Positions 51,801 through 64,000 of a stretch of 64,000 nt of DNA are shown piece by piece. The stretch is from Pegea sp. RAD2-039. Taxonomy: Eukaryota > Chordata > Thaliacea > Salpida > Salpidae. The DNA is taken from positions 310,001 to 374,000 of the forward strand of contig JAQGEQ010000354.1 in the NCBI GenBank assembly GCA_034620365.1. The letters run 5' to 3'. Below the pieces are notes generated by a model, which did not search any database, had not been told where the DNA came from, and saw only the letters and a list, made by a program, of their open reading frames with translations. A program made the translations under genes and the position numbers. Numbering within the stretch: position 1 is the stretch's first letter; each line of letters begins with the position of its first letter.

Positions 51801-54800
51801 TGCAAAAACCAGATTTGAGTGAGAAATCTCCAAAAATGCATCTTTACACATATAACACACTTATTTGTAAATATAAAAAGGTTTTTACATTATAGCTATA
51901 AGATAACAAGCTTAGCATGTAGTATGTTCGTCACTGATACATAACATTTCAAGTCACAGGAAAAGATATTGATACTTTTGGTATAAATATTTACACTTTT
52001 GATTGATAGCACCTTAGTCACGAGCACAACAAATAATAATTCGTTTTTTATTAGATATTTAAAATATTTTTTAAATTGCAATAAATTTACTTAAATTTGT
52101 TCACAAACAGCTTCAAATAGTAAGCCATAAATAATTTCAATTTAAAAATGACACACATAAGACACCATAAAAACAGCAATTTGCTTTAATTGATGCTTTT
52201 GTTATTCGGATTATCTTTGAAGCTTTTTAAGCAATTTACCGATTATTGGGCGAAACGTTCATAACAACCGGCAAATTATCAGTCATTTTGAAGCAAAGTA
52301 GAAATTCTGATTAATGAGTTAAGTTGGCAGTTATCACCCAAGACATATTTGCTAGTTTTTCTATGTGGATGTTGCAGCAATTACGTTGATGTAATTTGAA
52401 TGTTTGGGTGTGCTTGGTAAAGTAACTTGACCTCCTATATAAATTCTTAAAGAATATCCTTATATTGGGGTTGCTTTTGAATGCCTCGTGTCAATAGTTG
52501 CTTTATTACACATTTTACAATAGTATTGCTATGTTGTGGTGGTTTATTTTCAAACTTTATCTGCTGCTGTATCAAGTTATAAAACGAGAATGAAATAGTA
52601 AAATGCTTTTGCTTGTGGATATTGCATAATCACAAAAACGATTTTGTGAGAAGCTTAATGCCGATACAAAGCAATTAAAGATGAGCTTGAATTTAAGATG
52701 AGCTCCTAGCACTTTTGCTTGGTGTTTCGTTGTGTTAGCTCTAGTTGTAATATTTTTGCTTGTTAGAATTATTATGTTTGCAAAAACACAAGCTATAAAT
52801 TTTGTTTTAGAATGAAAGTTTATGATTACGACTGAATTAGCTTAAAAAATTCGAATATTTACTATACTTGATATGAATACAGGTTCATGGAAAATGCCAA
52901 TGCCAACACAATACAATGGGGTTGAACTGTGAGTTTTGTAAACCGTTTTACTATGACCAACCCTGGAGGCCAGCAGAAAAGGGAATGCCTCACGAGTGCA
53001 AACGTAAACAATTTTTAAGCTTATTATATTTGAATTAAAACTTAAAAGTAAATTATCAAAGTTATAAGAAAAAGAAGTTATAAGGAACTTATTATAAATT
53101 ATCCACTTATAAGGTTCAAGTCTACTTATTTTGAACCTATTTTTAGGTTGTAACTGCAACAAGCACAGCAGAAAGTGTCATTTCGATGAGGCAAGATATG
53201 AGAGTACTGATCAAAGATCAGGAGGAGTTTGTGAGAACTGCAGACATCACACTACAGGTCCTAATTGTGAACAATGTCTCCCTTTCTATTATATGGATCC
53301 AAATAGAGAAATAACAGATCCCAACATTTGCGCTTGTAAGTTCAAACTGATTTTCAACTAGCTACAATTAAACCGTCTAATGAAATTAATTAGATTACTG
53401 AAATATACAAATCAATAAAATTATTTTGATCTTAGCTTGTGACTGTGAGCTCAGTGGATCATTAAATGGAGGATCTTGTGATGGAAGAACAGATCCAGCT
53501 CTTGGACTGATTGCTGGCCAATGTAGATGTAAAACAAACGTAGAAGGAGATAGATGCGATCGATGCAAACGTGGTTACTATGGCTTAGATGAAAATAATC
53601 CAGACGGTTGTTCACGTAAGTAGATACTGAGTTTAAAAGATCATCAAAGACTTTAAACATCACTTAAACTTTACAGCTTGTGACTGTGACTCACTCGGTA
53701 CACTAGGTGGCGCCAACACATGTGATCCAAACTCAGGTCAATGTACTTGCAAGAGATATACAAATGGTAGAAGATGTGATCAGTGTCTGGTAATCATTAA
53801 AAGATTAAAAATCGAAGAGTTTTTGAAATGTTTATGTGTAGCCTCAAACTTGGGGAATGAGTGCGATTCCAAATGGATGTTCAAAATGTGATTGTGACAT
53901 CGGAGGAGCTTATAAGGATTCTTGTGATCTTACAACAGGACAATGTGAATGCCGCCCAAACATCGAAGGAAGAAGATGTGATTACGTCACACATGGATTC
54001 TTTCTTCCAGGACTCGACTTCTATGTGTTTGAAGCAGAAGATTCAGAGTACAGCGGAGTCAGTAGTCTTTCATATTTCTTTGGATCTTTTAATTTTGAAT
54101 CCTTTTTTTAGACCAAAGACTCTACTGATAAACGTGAGTATCGACCACCAGTGACTTGGACTGGTGATGGTTTCCTAATGGTCCAAGAAGATAACAAAAT
54201 TACTTTTACTGTATACAATCTACCCAGGTCCATGCAGTATGACTTAGTCCTTCGATACCAGCCCAATGTCAGTATTTTCCTGTTTTCTTTTCTTACAAGA
54301 AACCAATTGACTTACTACTCAGCTCCCTGAATCTTGGCAATATATTTCAATTGAAATAGAACGTCCGAACCGAGGAAACATCCCTACATCAAGTCCTTGT
54401 GGTAATACAATGCCAGCAGATGATACATGGATTGTATCACTACCAGGACCTCCTTCTACCCACCACAGTCTCGGTTTGTTGGTCATTTGTTTTAAAACTT
54501 CGTTTTAACGAGGCAGTAAACTTCGAAGGCTCCATCTGTTTGGAGGAAGGCTACACTTATCGAATTGTTGTCAACTTTCTGCAGTATCAGCAATCATCTG
54601 GATTTGAACAACCCACACCAGACATTCTAGTTGATTCGGTAAGTGATCCTCATCATCTGAACTGATCAAAATCAACTGTCGATTATTTTTCAGTTGGTAG
54701 TGGTTCCAAGATACTCGGATTTGTACATATTCCAGGGCACCATGGAAGGTCATGAACGAGCTAAGATGTTTAGAGATTTTGGTTGTCAAGACAACGAAAT

Positions 54801-57800
54801 GATGATGCCAGAACGTCGACCGGAACAGGAGTGTTCGGGCTTGATGTTTAGTATGTCCGCATTGGTTCATGATGGAGCAAAAGGTGAGTTAGAGATGTTG
54901 ATACCAGATCTTTGATCTTCTTCTCCTAACAGATTGTGATTGTGATCCTCATGGTAGCCTGAGCAGTGAATGCGATCCTTGGGGTGGACAATGTCGATGC
55001 CGTCGTAATGTGGTCGGGAGAAGATGTGATCGATGTGCTCCAGGGACATATGGATTCGGACCTGATGGTTGTCGGGGTACATCTTAATTTTTCACTCATC
55101 AACTGCTTACTAATCTTTCTGATTTTTTGTAGCATGCAACTGTGATCTTCAAGGGTCAGATGATCAGTTTTGTGATGACATTTCTGGTCAATGTCTTTGT
55201 AAGACGCGCGTTACTGGAAGAACTTGTGATAAGTGTCTACCTGGCTACTACCGTTTCCCCGAATGCCTTTCGTGCAACTGCAATGGACACGCTGACACCT
55301 GCTCCCACGATTATGGCGTTTGCATCAATTGTCGGGACCACACTGTTGGTGACCACTGCGAAATGTAAGCCACTGCAACGATTTCATGGCAACCAAATAA
55401 TTTGAAAATTATTCAGGTGTGAGAATGGTTACTACGGGACACCGTTGTTAGGAGGAACAGAACATTGTCGAGCTTGTATGTGTCCTGATGGACCTGGTAG
55501 TAGCAGACAGTTTGCAACTGGATGTAAAAAAGATGAGTATACATCTAGAGTGGTGTGCTTTTGTAAACCTGGATACACAGGTAAATGACTGGCTGCATGC
55601 AATTTGTTAGTTGTTAATCAAATCTTGAATGTGACAGGTGCTCGATGTGATCAATGTGACTCTGCTTATTGGGGGAACCCACAAGAGGCAAATGGAATCT
55701 GTCGTAGATGTGATTGTAATGGCAACGTTGATGTAAATGATCCAAATGCATGTGATGCTAACACAGGAGTTTGTACGGCTTGTTTGTACAACACAGCTGG
55801 TTACCACTGCGAGTATTGTAAAGATTTCTATTATGGAAATGCAGCTTCTAGATCTTGTAGAGGTAGCATCCAATCCTAATTAAACAAATCTTATCTAAAC
55901 CTCTTCTTTGTAGCTTGCTCGTGTAATAGCGTTGGAACTATAGATTCTTTTTGTGTTGGTGACGATTGCCGATGCGACAGTAATACTGGACAATGTCATT
56001 GTCTTCCACATGTTGCTGGTCGTCGCTGTGACCAATGTGAACCAAACTATTGGAACTTGGATAGTGGGAGAGGTTGCCAAACCTGCAACTGTAACTTGGA
56101 AAACTCGAGAGGACCCTCTTGTGACGAGGTAGCTATCATTCTTCTTCTAGACTTCTTCCTTGACCTATGGCCCTTTACAGTTTACTGGTCAGTGTCAATG
56201 CAATCAAGGCTTTGGTGGTCGAACTTGTGATGGTTGTGCAGATGGTTTCTATGGTGATCCTAACACGGAATGTCATGGTAAAACGAATTAGAAAATCATT
56301 AGATGTTGTTTGTGAAAGACATACGATCCTCATTTCTTATTTCTTTTTGTCAATCTTCAGTTTTTGTTTTATCTTTCTTTCATTTTGCGTCAATTCATCA
56401 GTTATTACAGAAACTCTCTCAACAACGATGACTCCCATGCTTACTACCTCAGTCTCTACCAAAGCTGTGACGTCACAAAGTAGCACAGCACCCATAACAA
56501 CCACAATGGAAGCAGATAAGGAAATCCCCTGTAGTGGGAGAGGAGATGGGTGCCCAGATAACAATGGTTCTGACTTAGCTACTACTGCTACACAAGGCAC
56601 TGCTGTTACCGTGCATGCAACTCATAGTAGTATCCATGTAACAACCGCTACTACTGCTGCTAATACTGTTACGTCACCACGGCATGACGTCAGCAGCTCG
56701 ACCACTATAGCTCCACCCTCTACAGCAGCAACAACTACAGTCAAAACAGATGGTAAAAATGGCATTTTGCAGCTTTGTCACCAAGCTCATCCGAAAAGCA
56801 ATTTCAGTGAATTTATTCTTTAGTAATTACTTTCAATTATCCGTAATTGGAAACTCAACAACTCATGAGGCAATTATGAAGATATTATCATAAAGTGACA
56901 ACTACAAAATGCAAATATAACTTTCATGAGTTTAAAGCTGTAATCGGTTTGTTTACATCTCACAATCTATTTCAAGCGCATGCTTTCTTCACCATATCAG
57001 CATTAGATGCACAATCGTTTACAACATTTTCAGCCATTCATCTGAAATTAATCTGATTTAATAGAGACAAGATCATCAAATAAAGAATTTTAAAGAACAA
57101 GATTTAAGAAATAGTTAATATTATAAATTTTCTCCATCTAGTTCTTGAGACATATATGTTATTTCGGGAACGAGTTTGAAAAAAAGGGTTCTTTATTGTG
57201 GTAATAGATTTATAGTATCTTGGTGTGATATGGTTGGTGCTTTTTCTATACGTCATAAGCTGTTGATTTTCAACACTTCATTAATTACTTTTAATCAATC
57301 TACTACTATTGCTGAGTTTGGTTTTTCACTGGAAAGAAACTAATTCAATTTGTGACTGTTTTCGACTGTTTTTATCTTGTTTGTGTTCATCTGCAATAAT
57401 ATATCACTGTTTGAAGTTTCATGTGAAGCAATTACGGTTTTGGCTATTACGTTTTCACATCATCATTTTTCAATAATTTTTTATATTAAGAAGATCTCAA
57501 TTTTTGGTGCAAATTTTTTTTAAATATATATCACTTAATTGTGAAATATGAATTTTAAAATCTACTTTTTATCTATAGAATGCGAATGTGACCCAAATGG
57601 TTCCATCACTTCGGTATGTGACGGAAATACTGGCCAATGTCGTTGTCTTAATGGTGTAGGTGGTCGTAGATGTGACCAATGCAAACAAGGATTTACTGGA
57701 GAAGTTCCTTATTGTGAACCTTGTGGAGATTGTTTTGATAATTGGCACAGTATTATCATGAAGTTAAAAGGTTAGTTGGAACATCTTTTATCTCTTTTGC

Positions 57801-60311
57801 ATCTAAATATTTCATCTTGACTTCAATCTTGTTTGCTTTGTATTCATGAATTGATTCCATAGTTTATTCGACTTGTATCAACAGAAAGGGCCGCAAAATC
57901 TGCTGAAAAGGCAAAAGCGTTTGGTGAAACTGGAGTCACTGGAGCATACGACAAAGAATTTAAAATTATTGAAGAAATGCTGGACCAAGTTGTATCAGAA
58001 TATGATCCGTCGGCTGAAGAGGATCTAAAGAAGTTTGTTGACACAATCAGGTGAGTTAAAATTAGCTTCTGTAATCCTGTAATCTATTTGTTCATTTTTT
58101 AAACAGTAAAAAGCTCAAAGAGCAAGAAGATCGAGTTGAAAGTCTCATAGATGAAATGGACGCGATTCGTGTTGCTGATGAACAGATTCGAGTTGATGAA
58201 AGTACTTTGAGTAGCAACATCGATTCTTCTAACAATTTGTTGGATGCTTTGAAAATGAATAAAAACTCAATCAGTAAATCTTCACCAATCGGTAAGTTGT
58301 TCTTAAGTAAAGTTACTATTTTAAAATTTAGAATGTTTAGAAATTTGGTTAATAGAAGAATTAATTGGTCTATAGAAATAACAAAAGTTATATTTCAGCC
58401 GCTTTCCAGCAAGTTGAGGAAAACTATCAGAAAGCTGTGATTGCTGAAAAAAAAGCTTTAGCAGATACAGTATCAGATGGTAGCTTAGTGGAACAATCTG
58501 AAAATATTCGAGCTGAAGTAAAAGCAAGTGTTGATGATAAACTGCTGGAAGTAAACAACAATATTGAGCAAGTAAGTCTCAAACAGAAAACAGTTTGTTG
58601 TTCCCTTCTTACCCAGTTATAAATTTCAGACTCAGCTAGCCTTAAACGAAGTCAAAGAGAAAGTTGATAACATCACACTTTCGCAACTAAATGAAGACGT
58701 GAGATAATCTTTTGATATTTTCCTAAATGTTCTATTAATTGTTGATTTGTTATAAAAGGTTTGTGGAGTCGCTACCGAGACTTGCGATGAGACTTGCGGT
58801 GGTGCTGGTTGTTCAACCTGTGGGGGAGTAGGTTGCCATGGAACTGTTGATCTTAGCAACGAAGCGCTTGATAGATCGCAAAAAACACAAAGTATATTAA
58901 AAGAGAAAGCTTCTTTAACAAACCAGTTGCTGGCTCAAGTCCAGGTAAGAATTATTCAAATATATTTTAGATTAAAAAAGTAAAACATTACATTTTCTAG
59001 CTAGCCAAGAACACCACTAAACAGGCAAGAGATAATGCTACTATGCTGAGAGAAAAAGCCGAAAAAATAGAGAAAATCGTCCGCGAAAAAAACAAAGTTA
59101 TTTTAGATCTTATCAAGAACATTCGAACATTTTTAAATGGTTCAAATTAACTAGATATAGTTTATACAAATGTTAATTAATTTTATTTCATCAGATAAAA
59201 GAGCAAATCCGAATGAAATCCAACAATATGTCGATAAAATCAACGCACTCTCTCTTCCTGTGACTCGAAGTGAAATTGATCAACTTGCTGAGAAAATTCA
59301 GAATCTTTCGGATAAACTTCCACAAGTTGATGACATTCTTGAAAAAACAGGTCTTGGATTGAATCTAGCTAAACAACTACAAATGGATGCTAATCAAGCA
59401 AGGTTGGGTTTGTGTTCAAAAACTTCAAACATTTGCAATAGTAACTTTTTTATAGAACTGATGCTTTGACTGTAAAATCTGATGTTGATACCGTTCAAGC
59501 TGCTTTGAAAAAAGCAGAAAATGCTTCTAAGCTTGCTCAAGATGCGACTACAGTTGCTAAGAATGATGTAGAACGAGCAGGAATTTTGATTGACGGAGTT
59601 AGTTTATTTGCTTTATGAAAAATAACTTTATATAGAATGTTGTCAGAAGATAAAGTCACATAAACTCATTTAATTAACCATTTTGCGCAGATCAAAGAAT
59701 CAACTGGTCAGATAGAAGATCAAATGAAAAATATAACTTCAAGGCTTAATGAGTTTGACGAACGATTTAGAGCTGCTGAACGGAAAATGAGTGACAGTAA
59801 ATTATCAGTTAATTCTACATTAGAAGAAGCAAATAATTCATTGAGACTAGCAAACGAAGCCCGGGAGGTATACAAGTTGATTTTGCTGCTGAAATTTATT
59901 TGTAAAAATTCAAATTTGATTATTTAGAAGCTTGATGAAAACTATATAAAATATATCATTGCTAAAGAGAGGTTGGGCTCTAGAAAAAATCAAACAGAAC
60001 GAATTAGGAGGCTTAAAGATAATACAAAGAACTTACTGAAAAAAGTTGAACGTCAGGACGATAAACTAACTGGTAAGTTAACTCAATAAAAATAAATCCA
60101 TAATTGATAGTCCTTTCGACTTGATTTAGCTAAGATTTGGTCATTTTAATATTTCATTTACTTTTATTCAGAATTAAAAGCAAAATATGAAACATACGAA
60201 ACTCAGCTAAAAGCTAAAGGAGATATATTAGACGAGATGATTAGAAAAGTTGATGAGCTACACCGCGTAATTACTGAAAAAACCAACTACCATAATGTTT
60301 GCATATTATAA
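48856..60311 (+). CDS. laminin beta chain (beta-1 type), 33 constitutive exons
   Basis: Secreted basement-membrane subunit. Exons: 48856-48895, 49418-49556, 49853-49988, 50043-50219, 50533-50696, 50993-51182, 52883-53003, 53147-53335, 53436-53615, 53677-53789, 53842-54057, 54112-54267, 54323-54473, 54517-54638, 54694-54883, 54933-55076, 55133-55364, 55417-55580, 55638-55862, 55914-56127, 56181-56277, 57579-57770, 57885-58050, 58107-58291, 58399-58571, 58630-58698, 58759-58944, 59001-59139, 59195-59402, 59456-59597, 59691-59867, 59928-60072, 60172-60311. Order: signal peptide [15 protein letters not shown] domain ([22 protein letters not shown]); EGF-like LE repeats; the beta-type internal globule ([11 protein letters not shown]); more LE repeats; coiled coil interrupted by the Cys-rich beta knob ([18 protein letters not shown]); coiled coil ending with Cys (HNVCIL), which may bond another chain. 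About 1760 residues without the cassette exon. One base seems missing near 56099-56102. Collinear with human LAMB1. Confidence 0.95.
56402..56752 (+). other. candidate laminin cassette exon: mucin-like insert with RGD loop
   Basis: Lies in the 1301-base intron between two LE modules. A strong pyrimidine tract and TCATCAG precede 56402, and G-GTAAAA follows 56752. The 351 bases stay open in the laminin frame, entering and leaving in phase 1, so the exon can be included or skipped without shift. It encodes 117 residues, of which I count 32 Thr and 15 Ser. In the middle is [12 protein letters not shown] (RGD codons 56539-56547, Cys codons 56530-56532 and 56551-56553). The Ser/Thr-rich arms suggest O-glycosylated spacers. 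RGD between two cysteines suggests a presented integrin-binding loop. The structure is read from sequence; use and function are inference. Confidence 0.75.
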
Positions 60312-61335
60312 AAATCTGCAACTTCAACTCTTCTGCTTTCTTTTAAAACATTAAACTTAACTTTCTTATTTTAAGTAAATAAATAGATTTATCATTTGCA
60401 GTATTTTTTCGCCTGAATATTTTATGTTTTAATGAGATTAATATACTACCTTGATTTAATTTTTAGATATGTTTTTTGCCGTATTGTAAAACTCTTGCAA
60501 TACTGATAAATAAATCGATAATCACAGATAATTTTGTATTGACATGAAGAATATTTATGCACTTATTTTAATTTCTAATTTGGAGTTTCATGAAAGTAAA
60601 ATACTTTAAAAATAAAGTTTTTTATACAGATTTTTGTCCAAAAACTCCATATAATCTTAAGTCATAATTCAACAATAACTGAAACTTCTCAAATAAATTA
60701 AAGCTGAATTTTTATAGTTAAAGCATAAAATTGGATTTTGTACAATCATTAAAGTATAATTCTAATGTGAAAATAGGAACAAAAAAAAATTTTTTTTTAA
60801 TTATAGCTAAAAATGTTTAAAACTGGCCAATTATCCAAACTAGCCTGACAGTTATTTCAAAAACTAAAATTATTGTTCAAATCAGTTTACAGGTAAATAA
60901 AAAACTTTTGAAATATTTTATCTTTACAAAATACATCTTATATATACATCAAGTAAGGTTGTAGATGTATAATTTGCTTGTATATTGCATATTAAAGAAA
61001 AAGACTCATAAAAAGTAAGGTTTAAAAATTTTATAGTGAATATATTTGCTGTTTGATAAATCTGTTTTTATTAAAGTAGCTTTTTAAAATAATCTCATCA
61101 GCTGAAAAAATTATGAAAATATAAATAATCATATAGTATAAGGTAATATATAAAAGGAAATTAAAAAACAATTTTTTTTTTACTTTATTTATAAAATAAG
61201 ACTTTCTCCACCAGACAAAAATGATAACAGATGTATTCATAACTATATAAATAAAATATCAACAAAATAGTTTTCTAAACTTTTATTTCAACAAAAACCA
61301 AAACAATTTTCTATCAAATCATCAAGGTAAATTAT
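60312..61335. other. intergenic, convergent 3' ends
   Basis: Presumed 3' UTRs of the laminin and the POLR1G-like gene, which converge here; AT-rich, no gene. Confidence 0.5.
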
Positions 61336-61820
61336 TTATTTTTCCTTTCTTTTGGATTTTTTCTTTTTTCGAGCAGAAATATCCACTACATTTGCATCAT
61401 CACTTGATCTTTTACATCCAAATGGTTTGTATCTAAGCTTTAAACCAGAAGGTATAGATGGAGGTGGTGGTGTAGAAAGAAATGATTTCTCCTTTGAGAC
61501 ATCTTCAATTGGTTTCAGAAGTCTAATATAACTTTGAGGAGTTTTAAACATGACACCATCATCAAAAACTGGAACTGAATAATGGTCTTTACATGAAGAG
61601 TTTAAACAGACAAAATATTTATTATCTTTTGTAATTAATTTGTCATTCTCTATTTCGGCACCGTCCAAAGATTCAGCTGAATGGTCCGATGTTGTAGCTA
61701 TGATAATATATTTTTTCTTACTGTTAGATACAGTTTTTAAATCTTGTACTTTAGTGTAGCCTTCAGTAATATCCTCTAAGGTTGTTTTACTTTCCTCTAC
61801 AGTTTTTTTCATGACTGAAG
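61336..61820 (-). CDS. POLR1G/RPA34-like RNA polymerase I subunit, 3' exon
   Basis: A 158-codon frame from Met at 61812, with a splice acceptor (TTTTAG) just upstream at 61821, so an earlier exon is likely. The order of features follows the human POLR1G (CD3EAP/PAF49) N-terminal half. KYIIIATTSDHSAESLDG corresponds to LWLIQAPADFAPECFNG, then TPQSYIRLLKP to a LRILEGP segment. STPPPPSIPSGLKLRYKPFG matches PPPQIPPGLRPRFCAFG, ahead of a Lys/Arg-rich nucleolar-type tail (RKKKKSKRKEK). This subunit pairs with RPA49 in polymerase I, transcribing rRNA in the nucleolus. Human POLR1G has a much longer basic tail. The assignment rests on motif order, not overall identity. Confidence 0.68.
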
Positions 61821-63599
61821 CTAAAATAAATAATTAAAGTTGTAAAAAAAAAAAAAGCTTTAAAACCATATAAACTTAACTTAGGTTAAAATGTTTATTA
61901 GAAAAAAAATCAAATAATTATATTTTCTAACTTTTAAGTTTAATAATACTTAAATCAATGTTATCATGAAAAATAATATAAGATTATAAAAAAAATAATA
62001 TAAAAATGCAAAATGATATTATAAGTGTTATAAGAATTAATCTAAAAAAATTAATTCATGTTGAAAAATCATTAATTTCTGAAAATGGTTTAAATTCAAC
62101 AATTGAAAATAATTAGTTTAATGCATATATAACATAAAAAAGTACAAAAACATGATTCAACAATTAAAATATATCAATTAAAATATATCCATTTCAAAAC
62201 TGAACTATTTACTAAACTTAAAAAATTACTACACTTATTAAAACTGATTAAAATTGTATTTCAAATAAATAGTTCAAAACAATAAATGTTAACTTAAAAT
62301 TACTAAAGTTGAATTAATGTAAGGCATACAAAATAAATCTAAAAGACATAAAGAAAGTAAGAAGAATAGTAGCTGGATCAATAAAAACTAACTTGAAAAA
62401 TAAAAAGTTAACATAATGAAACTGCTAACCGGTTCTTACACGTTCTTACTCTAAAACTGTGAATAGGTTTTTTATGGCTATAAACAGTTTTGCAAACCTT
62501 TAAAATTGCGCAAAGGAACTTTAGCTTAAAAATATAAACCTAACATTCCAAAAGCTGCAAAATAACTTTTGTTCCAGATCTGATCAGCAAACCATTTTCT
62601 TAAGTTATTAAAATCATAGTCATATTTTATGATTAAGTATTTAAGATCTCATGAATAACTGTGAAATCTATCACCTCTTTCAAAATTTAGTTTAAAAAAT
62701 GTTATTTAATAATTTCATTAACAAGGATCTGCTATATAAAGAGCTTTCAAAAGGTAATGGCAACACAGTTAACAAGTTTGTGTTTCATATTAGAAGTTTC
62801 GAATAAAAAACGAGGAAAAAAATCGAATAGGTAAAACTGGTAAGGCTTTATTTTAGAGTAAGGTTAGATTAATTGAATGGCAAATTAGTTGCAAGAAGTC
62901 AAAATGTTTAAAAACTACCAAAATAGATGTTTAATTATCGAAAAACTTTAATTTTTACGAGTTATTGTTTTATCATGATTAATATCAAACTTATCGATAT
63001 ACAACTGGAAGGTTGTAATAAGTTATTTTATAGCTAAATATAAACATATGTGCCAATTAGTGTACCTAAAAGTTATTACTAAAATTTAGAGTAACGTTTT
63101 TTACAGGTAATTGTATAAACGGAATACTTTTCAAACAAAATTCTTCTGCAATTTATTATGTAAAAAAGAAATTGAATCTAACTGCTGCCAGACTTAACTA
63201 AAATGTTTCTATTTTGAATTAAACAAATGTTAGAACATTATTCCTTACTTTGTAGACTACCAATTTCAAAGAAATCTAACTTTATGGATGATTATTTTAT
63301 CACTGAATATGATATTTTTACTACCGTCCACAAAAATTAGGGACAAATTAACTCGTAAACCTTGAAGAATTCCTTTCTAATCTATGAAGAGATCTATCTA
63401 TTTTGTAATACAACCTGTATTACACACCTTTGATTCCTTATTATCATCCAGTTGTATACTTTCACAGTGAAAAAGTTCTATTTCATCCAGATAGAAATAA
63501 ACCGCTTAAAATTATCAAACAATTTGTCACATTAATAGCTTCTGTTGAGTCTTTGAATTGATCATTTCACAGGAAATTCGGAAACTTCTTCTCAATTAC
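61821..63599. other. AT-rich region, nothing recognised
   Basis: Upstream exon(s) of the POLR1G-like gene probably lie here or beyond but could not be identified. Around 63320-63345 a CCACAAAAATTAGGGAC stretch looks like a transposon end, not verified. Confidence 0.4.
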
Positions 63600-64000
63600 A
63601 ATTTACTCTCTAATTATCAATTTGCATCCCTTCCTCAAAGATCTTCCAGTGATTAGCTTTCGTCCTGTTTCCACCAGTAGCTATGATCCTCAGCAAATAA
63701 TTTGTTAACCAATATCATCCATACCAACATTAACAAAACCTTTGACTCAGTTTCACATCTCATATTAGTAAAACTTCTTAAGCAGTTTAACATTAACCCA
63801 ACTCTTATCTTTTAGATGTAGCAATTTCTTAAAGATAGATAGCAACAAGTCTTAATAATTAATAACACTTCTTCAGGTTTTTATGAGGTTTTCAGTGGTG
63901 TTCCTAAAATCATTATTATTGGCCCACTACATACAGTTCTCCACCGATGGTTCTGGAAACTTCATGCTTTTTGCCGACGATGCCAAACTCTTTGGTAATA
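63600..64000 (+). mobile_element. decayed non-LTR retrotransposon reverse transcriptase, partial
   Basis: Fragments in the order of a non-LTR reverse transcriptase: ISFRPVS (63652-63672), KTFDSVSHL with the motif A aspartate (about 63737), DR-stop-QQVLIINNTSSG and FSGVPK (about 63890), IIIIGPL, then FMLFADDAKLFGN with the catalytic ADD (63961-63999). In-frame stops and a frame change show it is inactive. It continues beyond the window. Confidence 0.8.

Noticed and set aside
56466..56690. Two TGACGTCA palindromes (CRE-like) inside the cassette exon
   Set aside because: They fall on coding triplets for VTS/DVS and may be chance; no other promoter features.
63320..63345. CCACAAAAATTAGGGAC as a DNA-transposon end
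   Set aside because: No second inverted end or transposase could be located.

Overview
The window looks like nuclear DNA of an AT-rich invertebrate animal. It has spliceosomal GT-AG introns, many only about 45-110 bases long. It carries replication-dependent histone genes that end in the animal-type 3' stem-loop, and animal-specific genes (a laminin beta chain and a prominin). I cannot fix the phylum from sequence alone.

Layout. 1-151: edge of an unidentified minus-strand gene. 500-2100: a graveyard of histone fragments (H3, H2B), one divergent but open H4-like frame, and a small M13-peptidase scrap. 3.2-14.3 kb: histone module 1, a large imperfect palindrome. Its arms read H2A-, H2B+, H4-, H3+ and, mirrored, H3-, H4+, H2B-, H2A+, around a centre with H1+, H2A- and a dead H2B. 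14.9-17.4 kb: an M13 (neprilysin-like) gene that seems to lack the catalytic half. 17.4-19.9 kb: no genes seen. 19.9-28.2 kb: histone module 2 (H2A-, H4+, H2B-, H2A+, H1-, H3-, frameshifted H4+), bracketed by inverted repeats of about 0.65 kb. 28.2-33.2 kb: AT-rich, no genes recognised. 33.2-40.8 kb: a 20-exon prominin gene on the minus strand, reconstructed in frame to 824 residues. 43.1-43.4 kb: a GC-richer tRNA-derived SINE-like element. 44.6-46.4 kb: an intronless UBA2 (SUMO E1 catalytic subunit). 48.9-60.3 kb: a laminin beta-1-type gene of 33 constitutive exons plus one candidate cassette exon. 61.3-61.8 kb: the 3' exon of a POLR1G/RPA34-like RNA polymerase I subunit gene (minus). 63.6-64.0 kb: a decayed non-LTR reverse transcriptase running off the end.

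How the genes work together. The histone genes form the S-phase set: identical H3, H4 and H2B copies suggest gene conversion, and shared AGACGY promoter elements and stem-loops suggest common cell-cycle control. The right-hand genes are unrelated single-copy genes (membrane curvature/cilia, SUMOylation, basement membrane, rRNA transcription).

Most interesting signal. The long intron between two laminin EGF-like modules holds a symmetric (phase 1-1) 351-base open exon. It encodes a Thr/Ser-rich, mucin-like 117-residue insert with an RGD tripeptide between two cysteines (CSGRGDGC), a possible integrin-binding loop built into a laminin beta chain.
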